Assembly: GCA_038209365.1 (NCBI GenBank)
Contig: JBBQXS010000044.1
Coordinates: 1 to 36,441, forward strand
DNA from: DASQHW01 sp038209365
GTDB taxonomy: Bacteria > Actinomycetota > Acidimicrobiia > IMCC26256 > PALSA-610
Direction of reading: 5' to 3'
Length of the DNA stretch: 36,441 nucleotides
In this document: piece after piece, positions 1 to 8,908 of the stretch
How positions within the stretch are numbered: the first letter of the stretch is position 1
How the letters are laid out: the number at the start of each line of letters is the position of its first letter
The notes under the pieces: generated by a model
The model's database searches: none
Told to the model about the DNA's origin: nothing
The model's input: only the letters and a program-made list of their open reading frames with translations
Position numbers and translations under genes: made by a program

Positions 1-1
1 C

Positions 2-334
2 GACATCCCGATGATGACGATCGACCGCAAGCGCCAGGTGTTCCAGGTGCACAACATCGAGCAGTTCCTGTTCCTGATCGCCGAGGACGACGGCTCGTCG
101 ATGAGCTGCCCGCGTCTCGACCACTTCGGCCTGTCGGTCGGCGCGGAGTCAGAGCTCGACGACATCCTCGACCGCGCGAAGAAGTGGCAGGCGCGCGACG
201 ACCGGGTCGACATCATCGACAAGAACACCGAGGACCACGGCATGCTCGCCATCACGAGCATTTACGTGAAGTACCTCCTCCCGATGATGCTCGAGATCCA
301 GTACTGGGACTACAAGGACGAAGCGACCACGTGA
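2..334 (+). CDS. VOC (glyoxalase/bleomycin-resistance fold) family protein, 5' end missing
   Basis: The frame is open to the left edge, so this is the C-terminal part of a longer protein; the first ATG inside the window is at 11. The visible residues look like the second half of a VOC fold: a strand beginning L-D-H-F-G-L-S-V, an acidic helix (ELDDILDRAKKW), and a closing strand with P-M-M-L-E-I-Q-Y-W. In this superfamily a Glu in that closing strand is commonly a metal ligand. The substrate cannot be told from the fragment. The stop TGA (332-334) overlaps the GTG start of the next gene at 331, so the two are probably translationally coupled and may act in one pathway. The fold assignment rests on pattern recognition only. 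Confidence 0.72.
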   Translation, partial: DIPMMTIDRKRQVFQVHNIEQFLFLIAEDDGSSMSCPRLDHFGLSVGAESELDDILDRAKKWQARDDRVDIIDKNTEDHGMLAITSIYVKYLLPMMLEIQYWDYKDEATT

Positions 335-1305
335 CCGAAATTCGATTCGGCGCGTTCGCGCCGCAAGGCTGGAAGCTCGAGTACCGAGGATGGGGCGCCG
401 CCGAGGCCTGGGCCCGCACCAAGGAGCTCGCGCAGCTCACCGAGCAGCTCGGCTATCACCACCTCTGGGTCTACGACCACGTCGAGACCGTCCCGACGCG
501 CGAGCCCACGCACGTCTTCGAAGCGTTCACGACGCTCTCGGCACTTGCGCAGCACACGTCGACGATCAAGCTCGGTCAGATGGTGACCTGCGCGGCGTAT
601 CGCAACGCGGGCTTGCTCGCCAAGGAAGCGGCGTGCGTCGACGTGTTCTCGGACGGTCGCCTCATTCTCGGGATCGGCGCGGGATGGTACGAGCGCGAGT
701 ACCAGGCGTACGGGTATCCGTTCCCGCGTCCGGGTGTACGCCTCCAGATCCTCGAAGAGACCGTCGAGGTCGTGAAGCGCCTCTGGACCGAGGAGACGGT
801 GACCTACCAGGGGAAGCACCTGACGTTCGACGGTGCGTATTGCGATCCCAAGCCGTTGCAGCAATTGCCGGAGCTCTGGATCGGCGGCGGCGGCGAGAAG
901 GTCACATTGCGCATCGAGGCGCGTCATGCCGACAAGACCAACTGGCAAACCGGGCTCGACGGCTTCACGCGCAAATCCCAGCTGCTGCACCAGTACTGCG
1001 ATGAGATCGGCCGTGACTTCGACACGATCGTCCGCACGCACGGTCCGGACTGTCGGATCTTCGATACCGATGCCGACATGCAGAACTGGCTCGACTCACC
1101 GACGGGCGGCTCGCTGTGGCGCGGTGGAGCACCCTCCGACTATGTCCGCGACAACCTCGTCGGCACGGTGCCGCAGGTTGCCGAGAAGGTACAGGCCTTC
1201 GTGGACGCGGGGTGCCGGGAATTCGTGCTCTGGTTCCGTGACTTCCCTTCGTCGGAGAGTCTCGAGGCGTTCGCACGTGACGTCACGCCGATGATCCGGC
1301 CTTGA
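331..1305 (+). CDS. LLM class F420-dependent oxidoreductase
   Basis: A 324-residue luciferase-like monooxygenase-fold protein. It starts with the GTG at 331, which overlaps the preceding stop as GTGA; an upstream in-frame start at 184 would run through the preceding gene and is not credible. Family features seen are an N-terminal R-F-G-A-F-A-P-Q-G-W strand, the block L-W-V-Y-D-H-V-E-T, the block V-T-C-A-A-Y-R-N-A-G-L-L-A-K, a glycine-rich G-I-G-A-G-W-Y-E-R-E-Y segment and W-I-G-G-G-G-E-K near the C-terminal third. Members of this class use the deazaflavin cofactor F420 for hydride transfer in the cytoplasm. The length is normal and no residue looks missing. The substrate is unknown. It probably forms a two-gene operon with the VOC protein and has no obvious link to the glycan genes that follow. 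Confidence 0.88.
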   Translation: MTEIRFGAFAPQGWKLEYRGWGAAEAWARTKELAQLTEQLGYHHLWVYDHVETVPTREPTHVFEAFTTLSALAQHTSTIKLGQMVTCAAYRNAGLLAKEAACVDVFSDGRLILGIGAGWYEREYQAYGYPFPRPGVRLQILEETVEVVKRLWTEETVTYQGKHLTFDGAYCDPKPLQQLPELWIGGGGEKVTLRIEARHADKTNWQTGLDGFTRKSQLLHQYCDEIGRDFDTIVRTHGPDCRIFDTDADMQNWLDSPTGGSLWRGGAPSDYVRDNLVGTVPQVAEKVQAFVDAGCREFVLWFRDFPSSESLEAFARDVTPMIRP

Positions 1306-1333
1306 AGGGCAACGAACGCTACCGTTCTCGACC

Positions 1334-2914
1334 GTGACGGCACTCTCCGACGCGCCTGCACGGGAGCCCACGCAGCCGTCACCTCTTCCGGAGCCGCGCT
1401 CGCGACTGCTGATCGGTGCCGGGATCGTTGTGCTCGTCGGCGGCCTCTTCTTCTACTTCTATACGCGCTCGGATCTGTGGTTCGACGAAGCGCTGTCGGT
1501 CAACATCGCACGGCTTCCCCTGTCGGACCTGCACGAGGCCTTGCGCCACGACGGCGCGCCACCACTCTTCTACGTGCTGCTCCACTTCTGGACGGCGGCG
1601 TTCGGCACCAGCGACCTCGCGGTGCGTTCGATGTCAGGCGTCTTCATGCTGGGCGCGACCGTCGCCATCTGGTTCGCAGCGAGGCGGCTCGGCGGGCGGC
1701 AGCTCGCCTGGTTGACGGCAATGGTCATGCTCGCGAACCCGTACGCGATTCGCTACGCGACGGAGACACGGATGTACGCGCTCGAGATCCTCCTCGTCGC
1801 ATGTGGCATCGTCGCGTTCCAGCGTGTCGTCGACCGCCCGACGTCCCCGCGTGCAGCGGTCTTCGGCCTCGTGGTCGCGCTCGCGCTGTACACGCAGTAC
1901 TGGTCGTTCTATCTCCTGCCCGTCATTGTCGTCCTGCTGGTCTGGATGATGTGGCGCAACAGGGATCGCGATGCGGCGCGCTACTTGTTGGCGGCGACGG
2001 GTGGGGGAATCGTCGCGTTCCTGCCGTGGGTGCCGACGTTCGTCTACCAGGGAATGCACACGGGCACGCCATGGGGTACGCCGATCCTGCCGGCGTTGCC
2101 GTTCGGCTACACGATTCGGGATTTCGCGGGTGGCGCGAACTACGGGATCGAGGTGCAGGAGGGCTGGCTGCTCTTCCTGACGCTTGTCCCGCTCCTGCTG
2201 CTCGGCGTCTTCGGACGCGGGCTCGACAACAGGCGCATCGAGGTCGACGTCGTGCCCCAGCGCGAGGTGCACGTGATCGCCTTCGTCGGTGGCGTCGGAC
2301 TCGCCGTCGCACTGTCGCTGAACTACCTGCTCGGCGGGGCGTTCCAGTCGCGCTACAGCGCATTCGTGTTCCCGTTCTTCGTGCTCCTCGTCGCGCGGGG
2401 GTTCACGACACTTCGCGATCCCCGGGTGCTCGCGGGCGCCGCCGTGCTCGCAGTCCTGCTCGGCTTCGCAGGCGGTGTGCGCAACGTGCTGACGCAACGA
2501 ACGCAGGCGGGCGAGGTCGCGCCGATACTTCGCACCGACGCGCATCCGGGCGACCTCGTCGTGTACTGCCCCGACCAGATCGGGCCCGCGGTCCACCGGC
2601 TCGCTCCGAAGGGGCTGGACGAGGTCGTGTACCCGAGCCTCGCCGGGCCCGAACGAGTGGACTGGGTCGACTACAAGAAGCGTCTCAAGCACGCGGACTA
2701 CCGCGCGTTCGCACGCACGGTGCTCGCGCGCGCGGGTTCGCGGACGCTGTGGTACGTAAGTGCACCCGGGTACATCACGCACAAGAACGTCTGCGAGGCG
2801 ATCGATAACATCTTCGCGGCATCTCGACAGCGGGTACCGCGCACGCTGCCCGACCCGAAGATCTTCGAGAAGCCGTCGCTCGACGAGTTCGTCCCCCGAC
2901 CCGCGAGCAGCTGA
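1334..2914 (+). CDS. GT-C fold membrane glycosyltransferase (PMT_2/ArnT-like)
   Basis: A 526-residue polytopic protein starting at GTG 1334, 28 bases after the previous stop. After a proline-rich cytoplasmic tail a first membrane helix spans about residues 25-43. It is followed by D-L-W-F-D-E-A-L-S with adjacent acidic residues at about 51-52, the usual position of the catalytic acid in the first outer loop of GT-C enzymes. A second conserved block, D-G-A-P-P-L-F-Y-V-L-L-H-F-W, lies at about 73-86. Roughly ten further helices follow, and about 150 C-terminal residues appear extracytoplasmic. Enzymes of this superfamily transfer a sugar from a polyprenyl-phosphate donor on the outer face of the membrane. 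Donor and acceptor are unknown. Confidence 0.75.
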   Translation: MTALSDAPAREPTQPSPLPEPRSRLLIGAGIVVLVGGLFFYFYTRSDLWFDEALSVNIARLPLSDLHEALRHDGAPPLFYVLLHFWTAAFGTSDLAVRSMSGVFMLGATVAIWFAARRLGGRQLAWLTAMVMLANPYAIRYATETRMYALEILLVACGIVAFQRVVDRPTSPRAAVFGLVVALALYTQYWSFYLLPVIVVLLVWMMWRNRDRDAARYLLAATGGGIVAFLPWVPTFVYQGMHTGTPWGTPILPALPFGYTIRDFAGGANYGIEVQEGWLLFLTLVPLLLLGVFGRGLDNRRIEVDVVPQREVHVIAFVGGVGLAVALSLNYLLGGAFQSRYSAFVFPFFVLLVARGFTTLRDPRVLAGAAVLAVLLGFAGGVRNVLTQRTQAGEVAPILRTDAHPGDLVVYCPDQIGPAVHRLAPKGLDEVVYPSLAGPERVDWVDYKKRLKHADYRAFARTVLARAGSRTLWYVSAPGYITHKNVCEAIDNIFAASRQRVPRTLPDPKIFEKPSLDEFVPRPASS

Positions 2915-2996
2915 GTGTCGTCCCGAGACATCGCGCGCGCCGGGTACGACGCTGTGGCGGTCGGTCTGACTGCCGAAGGCACCGAGAGCGGGAAGC

Positions 2997-4406
2997 TTGA
3001 GCGAGCGTAGCGAGGCGGGTATCCCGCCGAGCCGGCTGTTCTGGCGGGTGCTCTTGTTGATCGTCGTCGTGGCGGTGGGTATTCGGATCGCTTATGTCGC
3101 GGGCGCGAAGTCGGGGCCGTGTCGCATCGCCCTCCCCAGCGGTGTGGTCGTCGGTAGCTCCCCGAGCAAGTGCACGGGTCCGAACGACCAGGTCTATTAC
3201 AACGGTCAGGCGAACTACGTCGCGGACGGCCACGGCTTCAACGAGCCGTTCTGGACGGTGACGCATCCCGGCCAGAAGGCGCCACCGGCGGCTGATCATC
3301 CGCCGCTCACCGTCTTCGTGCTCACGCCGGTGTCGTGGCTCGTCGAGCACCCACCGCTGTCTTGGGTGATCGACGAGCCGCTGCACGACCATGTACGCGA
3401 GCACCGCTACACGATGGTCGTGCTCGGCACGCTGGTCGTGTTGCTCATAGGTCTCCTGGGCAGGCGGGTCGGGGGCGACGCCGTCGGTCTCGTCGCGGCC
3501 GGCATCGCGGCGATCAATCCGAACATGTGGGTGAACGACGGCCTCGTGATGTCCGAGACCGTCACCGCGCTCACGGTGGTCGGCGCCATGTGGGCGGCGA
3601 TTGCGCTCTGGCAGCGACCGACACTGTTACGCGCGGCCGTGCTCGGCATCCTCTGTGGGCTCGCGGCCCTCGCGCGCGTCGAGCTGATCCTCTTCGTTCC
3701 ACTGCTCGCGATCGTCGCGGTGTGCGCGGTGTCGATACCGTGGGCCGATCGCACTGCGCTTGCACTCGCGGCGGTCGTGATGTCGATGCTCGTGATCGCG
3801 CCGTGGGTGGGCTTCAACCTTGCCCGCTTCCACGACCGCACGTTCATCTCGACGAACGACGGCATTGCGCTACTCGGGTCGAACTGCGACCCGGTCTACT
3901 CCGGAGACGGCATCGGCCTGACGTCACTCGGCGAGTGCCTGGAGTCGCCGCCGCCGCCCGGCGATCAGTCACAGGTCGCGAGCCGCTACCGAAGCAAGGC
4001 GTTCGACTACATCGCCGACCACAAGGGCAGGGTGCCGCTCGTGATGCTCGCGCGGGTCGGGCGGACGTGGAGCCTGTTCCGGCCCGGCGACATGATCGAG
4101 TTCAACGTCGGCGAGGACCGCGATCGCTGGGTGACGCGCCTCGGGCTGATCTTCTACTACCCGACGTTGCTCCTGGCGATCGTCGGCGGCGTCGAGCTGT
4201 GGCGCCGCCGACGGCGCGTGTGGTGGGTCCTCGTCGTGCCCGCGATCGTCGTGACCGTCGGCGTCGCGCTCACCTACGGGCAGACGCGGTTCCGCGCGGC
4301 GGCCGAGCCATCACTTGCCCTGCTCGCGGCCGTCGGGATCGTCGCGTCGGTGCGTGCCCTGACCGGCCGGCGCGAGCCGGAACGGGCGCCCGCGGTCACA
4401 CCCTGA
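2997..4406 (+). CDS. GT-C fold membrane glycosyltransferase, GT39-like
   Basis: A 469-residue polytopic protein. The start is assigned to TTG 2997; a GAGAG about nine bases upstream could serve as ribosome-binding site, but a shorter start near 3048 cannot be excluded. After the first helix (about 16-34) comes an outer loop with N-D-Q-V-Y-Y (Asp64) and V-A-D-G-H-G-F, then D-H-P-P-L at about 100-104, the layout of the PMT/GT39 catalytic loop. Later blocks include N-P-N-M-W with a following S-E-T, and T-R-F-R-A-A-A-E-P-S-L near the end. The gene at 23834-25156 shares all of these blocks and is a clear paralogue. The stop lies only three bases from the stop of the convergent gene. It is likely a polyprenyl-phosphate-sugar-dependent transferase. 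Confidence 0.75.
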   Translation: MSERSEAGIPPSRLFWRVLLLIVVVAVGIRIAYVAGAKSGPCRIALPSGVVVGSSPSKCTGPNDQVYYNGQANYVADGHGFNEPFWTVTHPGQKAPPAADHPPLTVFVLTPVSWLVEHPPLSWVIDEPLHDHVREHRYTMVVLGTLVVLLIGLLGRRVGGDAVGLVAAGIAAINPNMWVNDGLVMSETVTALTVVGAMWAAIALWQRPTLLRAAVLGILCGLAALARVELILFVPLLAIVAVCAVSIPWADRTALALAAVVMSMLVIAPWVGFNLARFHDRTFISTNDGIALLGSNCDPVYSGDGIGLTSLGECLESPPPPGDQSQVASRYRSKAFDYIADHKGRVPLVMLARVGRTWSLFRPGDMIEFNVGEDRDRWVTRLGLIFYYPTLLLAIVGGVELWRRRRRVWWVLVVPAIVVTVGVALTYGQTRFRAAAEPSLALLAAVGIVASVRALTGRREPERAPAVTP

Positions 4407-4409
4407 CGG

Positions 4410-6866
4410 TCAGACACTGACGGTCTCCGCCGGGTTTTCCTCGGCGAGCGAGACCGTGTCGTGCGCCGCGGACGGAAGTCGCGTGAAGGCGAAGGCGGCG
4501 ACGGCGTAGACCAGGAGCGCGGCGAACTGCACGATGCGAAAGCCGAGTGCCATCGACAGGATCGTCGTCAGCACCGACCCGACGACCGAGAAGAAGCCGT
4601 TCACCGCCCACGCCCACGCGACGTACTCCTCGTGGTGATCGGTGAGTGCGGCGACGCGGCCGAGCCCGAGCGGCATGAACATGCCGAGGCAGAGGCCCAA
4701 CGGCATCAACACGGCGACCGCGAACAGCACTCGGACGGCGAGACCGGTGGAGAGCAGCGGGCCGGTCAGCAGTGGCGGCAGCGCGAACAGATAGAAGATC
4801 GTCAGCACTGTGAGCGTCGCCAGGAGCGACGGCATCGCCCGGCGTGGCTGTCCGGCGAATCGGCGGCTGAGGAGCGCGCCGATACCGGTGGACACGAGGA
4901 TCGACGCGAGTGTCACGGTCAGGGAGTACGTGGGATAGCCGAGGAACAGCACAAGCCGTTGAATCATCGTGATCTCGAAGAACATGAACCCGAGACCGAG
5001 CGCAGCGAAGTACACGGCCGAGGTGCCCTTCGCGGGGAGCGCCCGCCACTTGCGACGGACCGCGAAGAACGGGGCGAGCAGGAACACCCCCGCGTAGAGG
5101 AGCGAGATCCCGAGCAGCAGCAACAGGACCCGTTCGCCGATCACGTCTTCGGGGTTGGTGACGTCGAGCGGTTCGGCAATGTGCGCGAGGACGTCGCGGA
5201 AGCGCGAGAAATGCCAGAAGTACGGGGCGTCATCGGAGATCGGCCCGATGGCACGGTTGGCGTGGTCGACGATCGACGTGACGTCTGCGGGTGTGCCGGT
5301 CGCAAGCCGGCTCACGATCGTGCCGTCGGATGGACGTCCCGGCACCGCGACGACATGATGGTCGGGCAGGTTCTTGACGCCGGCGACGAACCCGTCTGCT
5401 TCGGCACGCGTGATCGGCGTGCGCTTGACGATGATCGTCGAGAGGTCGCCGTGGCCGGTCAGCTCGGCGGCGACGAGCAGATGATTGTTCGCGTCGCGGA
5501 CGCCGAGCTCCTCAAGGGCCTTCCGCGCAGTGACGACATACCGGCTGGTGCGGTTGGGTGCCCGGGTGAAGTTGAGCTCGCCGAACTGCACCGCCATGAT
5601 GCCGTTGCCGGTGAGGTGGTTCAGCGTCTCCTTGATCATCTGCTTCGTGTACAGATAGCTCTCCGACAGGACGAAGGCCCCGGACGACGCGGCGTTGGTC
5701 GCCGCATAGCTGTCGGGCGCGACGTACCAGACGAGGTCGTATTTCGTATCGCTGCGCGCCAGGTACGAGCGGCCGTCGCCCTGGTGGAGGTGCACGTCGG
5801 GTCGTTCCGCGAGATGACCCGTGTAGTCCTTGAAGTGATCGGTCAACAACGAGGTGGTGACCGGGTTCAGCTCCACGGCTTCGATGTTCGGTGCGTGGAA
5901 GTACAACGAGGACAAGATCTCCTGTCCGCCGGCGGAACCGATGATCAGCTCGTGTCCGGGCTTGTCGCCGAGCACCCGAAACGGGAGGGAGCGCGAATCC
6001 TTGTCGTACTGTGTGAGCGAGCTCGGGTTCCCGTCGAAGCGGCGGATCCCCGAGCCGAAGGTGCCGTCGTGGACGAGCAGATAGTCCGACGCCTCGGGCT
6101 TGATCTGTACGACGTCGACACGGAACACCGGGCCCCAGGCCGAGTACTTCGTCTCCCGCACGTGCAGCTTCGTCTCCTCGGTGCGCACGTCGGGAAGCTT
6201 GAGGATGCCGCCGCCTTGCACCGGGAAGACGAGCACCACGGCGGTCACCGCCGCGAAGCCGAACAGCAATGAACGCGGCGCCGAATACATCAGGCCCACG
6301 ACCGCGAAGACGAGCGCGGCGAGCATGATCAAACGCGGCGGACCGACGCGTGTGATCAGGGGAATCGCGAGCAGGCAACCCAGTGCCGCGCCGACGAGGT
6401 CGGAGAAGTACATCCGTCCGACTGCGGCACCCGCCCGCCCGAGGAGGACGGACACGATGACGCCGAACGCGATGAACGTGGCGAAGATCGCGAAGCATAT
6501 TGTTGCGAGCGCGAACAGGTTGCTGAACGAAGAGCGGGATCCGTAGTCCCAGATCGCGACCGTGTTGACATGGAGCTTCGCAACGACGAGGTAGCCGATG
6601 GCGATGCTCACCGCACCCCAGATGGAAGACACGGCGATGATGCGTTCCGTCGACGATGCCCGCAGCCGCGAAGAGATGGCGACCAACACACCGCCCGAGC
6701 CGATGCCGAGCAACGCGAGCCCGATCACCAGATAGGTGTAGTAGTACCAAAGCTTGTACGAGACGATCCTGGTGTAGCCGACCTCGAGAAGGAGGCCTGC
6801 GAGACTGACGAGGAAGATCGCGAGCCAGCGGGGCATGCGAACCGTGTCGCCGCGAACCGCAGTCAT
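4410..6866 (-). CDS. Membrane-embedded spermidine-synthase-like protein (fused, 818 aa)
   Basis: ATG at 6866 is preceded by a GGGGGA ribosome-binding site eight bases away. The protein has three parts: about six N-terminal membrane helices (residues about 10-215), a Rossmann methyltransferase-like domain resembling polyamine aminopropyltransferases (about 225-500), and a second set of about seven helices (about 570-810). In the middle domain the nucleotide loop reads G-S-A-G-G-Q-E (near 309), followed by V-E-L-N-P, G-D-G-R-S-Y and S-E-S-Y-L-Y-T. Soluble spermidine synthases are about 300 residues, so a polyamine role should not be assumed. The first glycine-rich loop departs from the usual G-x-G-x-G, so cofactor binding is uncertain. 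A similarly built protein lies at 8909-10915. The gene diverges from the acyltransferase at 6956. Confidence 0.75.
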   Translation of the reverse strand: MTAVRGDTVRMPRWLAIFLVSLAGLLLEVGYTRIVSYKLWYYYTYLVIGLALLGIGSGGVLVAISSRLRASSTERIIAVSSIWGAVSIAIGYLVVAKLHVNTVAIWDYGSRSSFSNLFALATICFAIFATFIAFGVIVSVLLGRAGAAVGRMYFSDLVGAALGCLLAIPLITRVGPPRLIMLAALVFAVVGLMYSAPRSLLFGFAAVTAVVLVFPVQGGGILKLPDVRTEETKLHVRETKYSAWGPVFRVDVVQIKPEASDYLLVHDGTFGSGIRRFDGNPSSLTQYDKDSRSLPFRVLGDKPGHELIIGSAGGQEILSSLYFHAPNIEAVELNPVTTSLLTDHFKDYTGHLAERPDVHLHQGDGRSYLARSDTKYDLVWYVAPDSYAATNAASSGAFVLSESYLYTKQMIKETLNHLTGNGIMAVQFGELNFTRAPNRTSRYVVTARKALEELGVRDANNHLLVAAELTGHGDLSTIIVKRTPITRAEADGFVAGVKNLPDHHVVAVPGRPSDGTIVSRLATGTPADVTSIVDHANRAIGPISDDAPYFWHFSRFRDVLAHIAEPLDVTNPEDVIGERVLLLLLGISLLYAGVFLLAPFFAVRRKWRALPAKGTSAVYFAALGLGFMFFEITMIQRLVLFLGYPTYSLTVTLASILVSTGIGALLSRRFAGQPRRAMPSLLATLTVLTIFYLFALPPLLTGPLLSTGLAVRVLFAVAVLMPLGLCLGMFMPLGLGRVAALTDHHEEYVAWAWAVNGFFSVVGSVLTTILSMALGFRIVQFAALLVYAVAAFAFTRLPSAAHDTVSLAEENPAETVSV

Positions 6867-6874
6867 CGTCAGTG

Positions 6875-6880
6875 TCCCCC
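6875..6880 (-). promoter_or_regulatory. Ribosome-binding site for the gene at 4410-6866
   Basis: On the minus strand this reads GGGGGA, eight bases before the ATG at 6866. It supports that start over the internal ATG about ten codons later. The 89-base divergent gap (6867-6955) must also hold the promoters of both flanking genes; I could not pick convincing -35/-10 pairs. Confidence 0.45.
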
Positions 6881-6955
6881 AACCCGTATGCGAGCGATGG
6901 ATCCCGCCTGGATGGCAGGCGGATGGTACTGCAACAGCCGGCGGCCCCTACTGCA

Positions 6956-8878
6956 ATGCGTGAGCGGATGACCGTCGCCGAACGACAGGCACCGAGCGTA
7001 CGCGACGCCGCCTACATCGGTGGCCTCGACGGCTTGCGCGCCATCGCGGTCGCGGCCGTCATCGTCTATCACTTCTCACCGTCGGCGTTGCCCGCGGGCT
7101 TCCTCGGCGTCGATGTCTTCTTCGTCGTGTCGGGGTTCCTGATCTCGCGGCTGCTCGTGAGCGAGGTCGCGCGGAACGGGCGCGTCTCATTGACGAACTT
7201 CTGGGGAAGGAGGGCGCGCCGGCTCCTTCCCGCGCTCGCGACGATGACGGTCGTTGTCTGCATCGTGGCGGCGAACGACTTCACCAAGCTCGAGTTGCGC
7301 GACGTGCGATCACAGGCGTTGGGCACCCTGTTCTATTGCGCCAACTGGGTGATGAACGCGGGACATCAGAACTACTTTGCGACCGTCGGGCGTCCGTCGC
7401 CGTTCTTGCACATGTGGTCCCTTGCGGTGGAGGAGCAGTTCTACATCGTGCTCCCGCTCGCCTTCTTCTGCATGCGCAGGACGCTCGTTCGCCGGCCGGT
7501 GCATGTCGCGGTGGTCGCGCTGCTGGGTGCCGTCGCGTCCGCGCTGTGGATGTCTGCGCTGGTCGCTCCCGGAGACGATCCTTCTCGCGCCTACCTCGGC
7601 AGCGACTCGCATGCCATGGGCCTGCTGGTCGGTGTCGCGCTCGGTGTGCTCGCGGGCGCCGGCGCTCCGTGGGAGGCGATCGGGGCGCGTGTGCGCCGGC
7701 ACGACGCGACCGTCCGCTGGTCGTTCGGTCTCGGCCTGGCCGCCTTCGCAGGGATTGCGTGCACGATGTGGTTCGCCGACGACCGGACCTACGGTCTCTA
7801 TCGCGGCGGTTTCCTTGCGTTCTCGCTCGCGTGTGGCGTGCTGATCGCGAGCGTCGTGCTGACGCCGACCACACCGCTGGCAAGGGCGCTCAGCGCGCCG
7901 TGGCTCGTCGCGATCGGACTGCGGTCGTACTCGCTGTACCTGTGGCACTGGCCGGTGCGCGTGTTCATCGGGCCGGACCGCCTCGACGGGTTCGGGCTGT
8001 TCGTCGTGCGCCTCGCGGTGTCGATCGTGCTCGCGGAGGTGTCGTTCCGCCTCGTCGAGCGGCCGTTCCGCAGCGGTGCCATTGCCCGCCGCTCGGGGAG
8101 CCGGGGAGCGGTCGCCTACTTCGCCGCGCTCGTCGTGGTGACGAGCGTGCTCGTCGCAACGATCGCCGCGCCCACCCCGCGCCCTGCCCTCTCCACGTTG
8201 CAGAAGATCGGCAGCGACCCCACGGCGCGCCACGTCGACACGTTCGGCGACTCGACCGCGTTGGTGTTCGGCTACAACGGAGCGCTCCATGGCAAAGCGC
8301 TCGGCATCGCGGTCGGAGGAGACGCCGACCTGGGCTGCGCGATCGTGGAGGCCGAGCACTACAACGGCAGCGTCGTGTTCCACGATCCGGGAAAGTGCCA
8401 TGGCTGGCAGGAACGATGGCCGCGCAAGCTGCACACCGATCCGGGTGCGGTCGTCGTGCTCATGGCCGGCGCGTGGGACGTGCTCGACCACCGCGTCGAC
8501 GGTGCACGGGTGCGCTTCGGCACGCCGGCGTGGACCCAGCTCGTCACGTCCGCGTATCGAGCTGCGCTGCAGGTGCTCGGCGAGGACGGCCGCACGGTGT
8601 ACGTGTTCGAGGTGCCATGTTTCGGTACCGGTGACCCGGCCGCGCCGATGCCCGATCGGGGCGATCCGGAACGCATCGCGGCAGTCAATGCAATCTACGA
8701 AGCGCTTGCCCGTGAGATGCCGCGTGTGAAGATCGTGCACTGGCGTGCGCTCGTGTGCCCGGGTGGCAGGCGCGCCGAGGAGATCGATGGCGTACGCATG
8801 TGGGAGCCGGACGAGGTGCACCTCACCGAGGCGGGCGCGGTCGTCGTGTGGAAGTGGTTCCTTCCCCAGGTGCGCTGA
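6956..8878 (+). CDS. OafA/YrhL-type acyltransferase with C-terminal SGNH domain
   Basis: Starting at ATG 6956 (ATG 6968 is equally possible; GTG 6872 would crowd the divergent gene) gives 640 residues. The N-terminal acyltransferase-3 domain shows G-L-D-G-L-R-A-I-A-V near residue 22 with V-Y-H-F, then F-F-V-V-S-G-F-L-I-S, M-W-S-L-A-V-E-E-Q-F-Y and Y-S-L-Y-L-W-H-W, over about ten helices. After a last helix near 400 comes an outer SGNH-like domain with a G-D-S-T nucleophile block (about 430) and D-E-V-H (about 619), the expected catalytic Asp-x-x-His. Such fusions O-acylate surface polysaccharides: the membrane part hands over the acyl group and the SGNH part places it on the glycan. All key residues appear present. 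The acyl group and sugar are not known. Confidence 0.87.
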   Translation: MRERMTVAERQAPSVRDAAYIGGLDGLRAIAVAAVIVYHFSPSALPAGFLGVDVFFVVSGFLISRLLVSEVARNGRVSLTNFWGRRARRLLPALATMTVVVCIVAANDFTKLELRDVRSQALGTLFYCANWVMNAGHQNYFATVGRPSPFLHMWSLAVEEQFYIVLPLAFFCMRRTLVRRPVHVAVVALLGAVASALWMSALVAPGDDPSRAYLGSDSHAMGLLVGVALGVLAGAGAPWEAIGARVRRHDATVRWSFGLGLAAFAGIACTMWFADDRTYGLYRGGFLAFSLACGVLIASVVLTPTTPLARALSAPWLVAIGLRSYSLYLWHWPVRVFIGPDRLDGFGLFVVRLAVSIVLAEVSFRLVERPFRSGAIARRSGSRGAVAYFAALVVVTSVLVATIAAPTPRPALSTLQKIGSDPTARHVDTFGDSTALVFGYNGALHGKALGIAVGGDADLGCAIVEAEHYNGSVVFHDPGKCHGWQERWPRKLHTDPGAVVVLMAGAWDVLDHRVDGARVRFGTPAWTQLVTSAYRAALQVLGEDGRTVYVFEVPCFGTGDPAAPMPDRGDPERIAAVNAIYEALAREMPRVKIVHWRALVCPGGRRAEEIDGVRMWEPDEVHLTEAGAVVVWKWFLPQVR

Positions 8879-8908
8879 CCGTCTAGCCTCCCGGCGCAGT
8901 TCCCCGCG

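Noticed and set aside
6872..6955. GTG 6872 as start of the SGNH acyltransferase
   Set aside because: It would leave five bases to the divergent gene and add a tail with no family sequence; ATG 6956 or 6968 is more likely.
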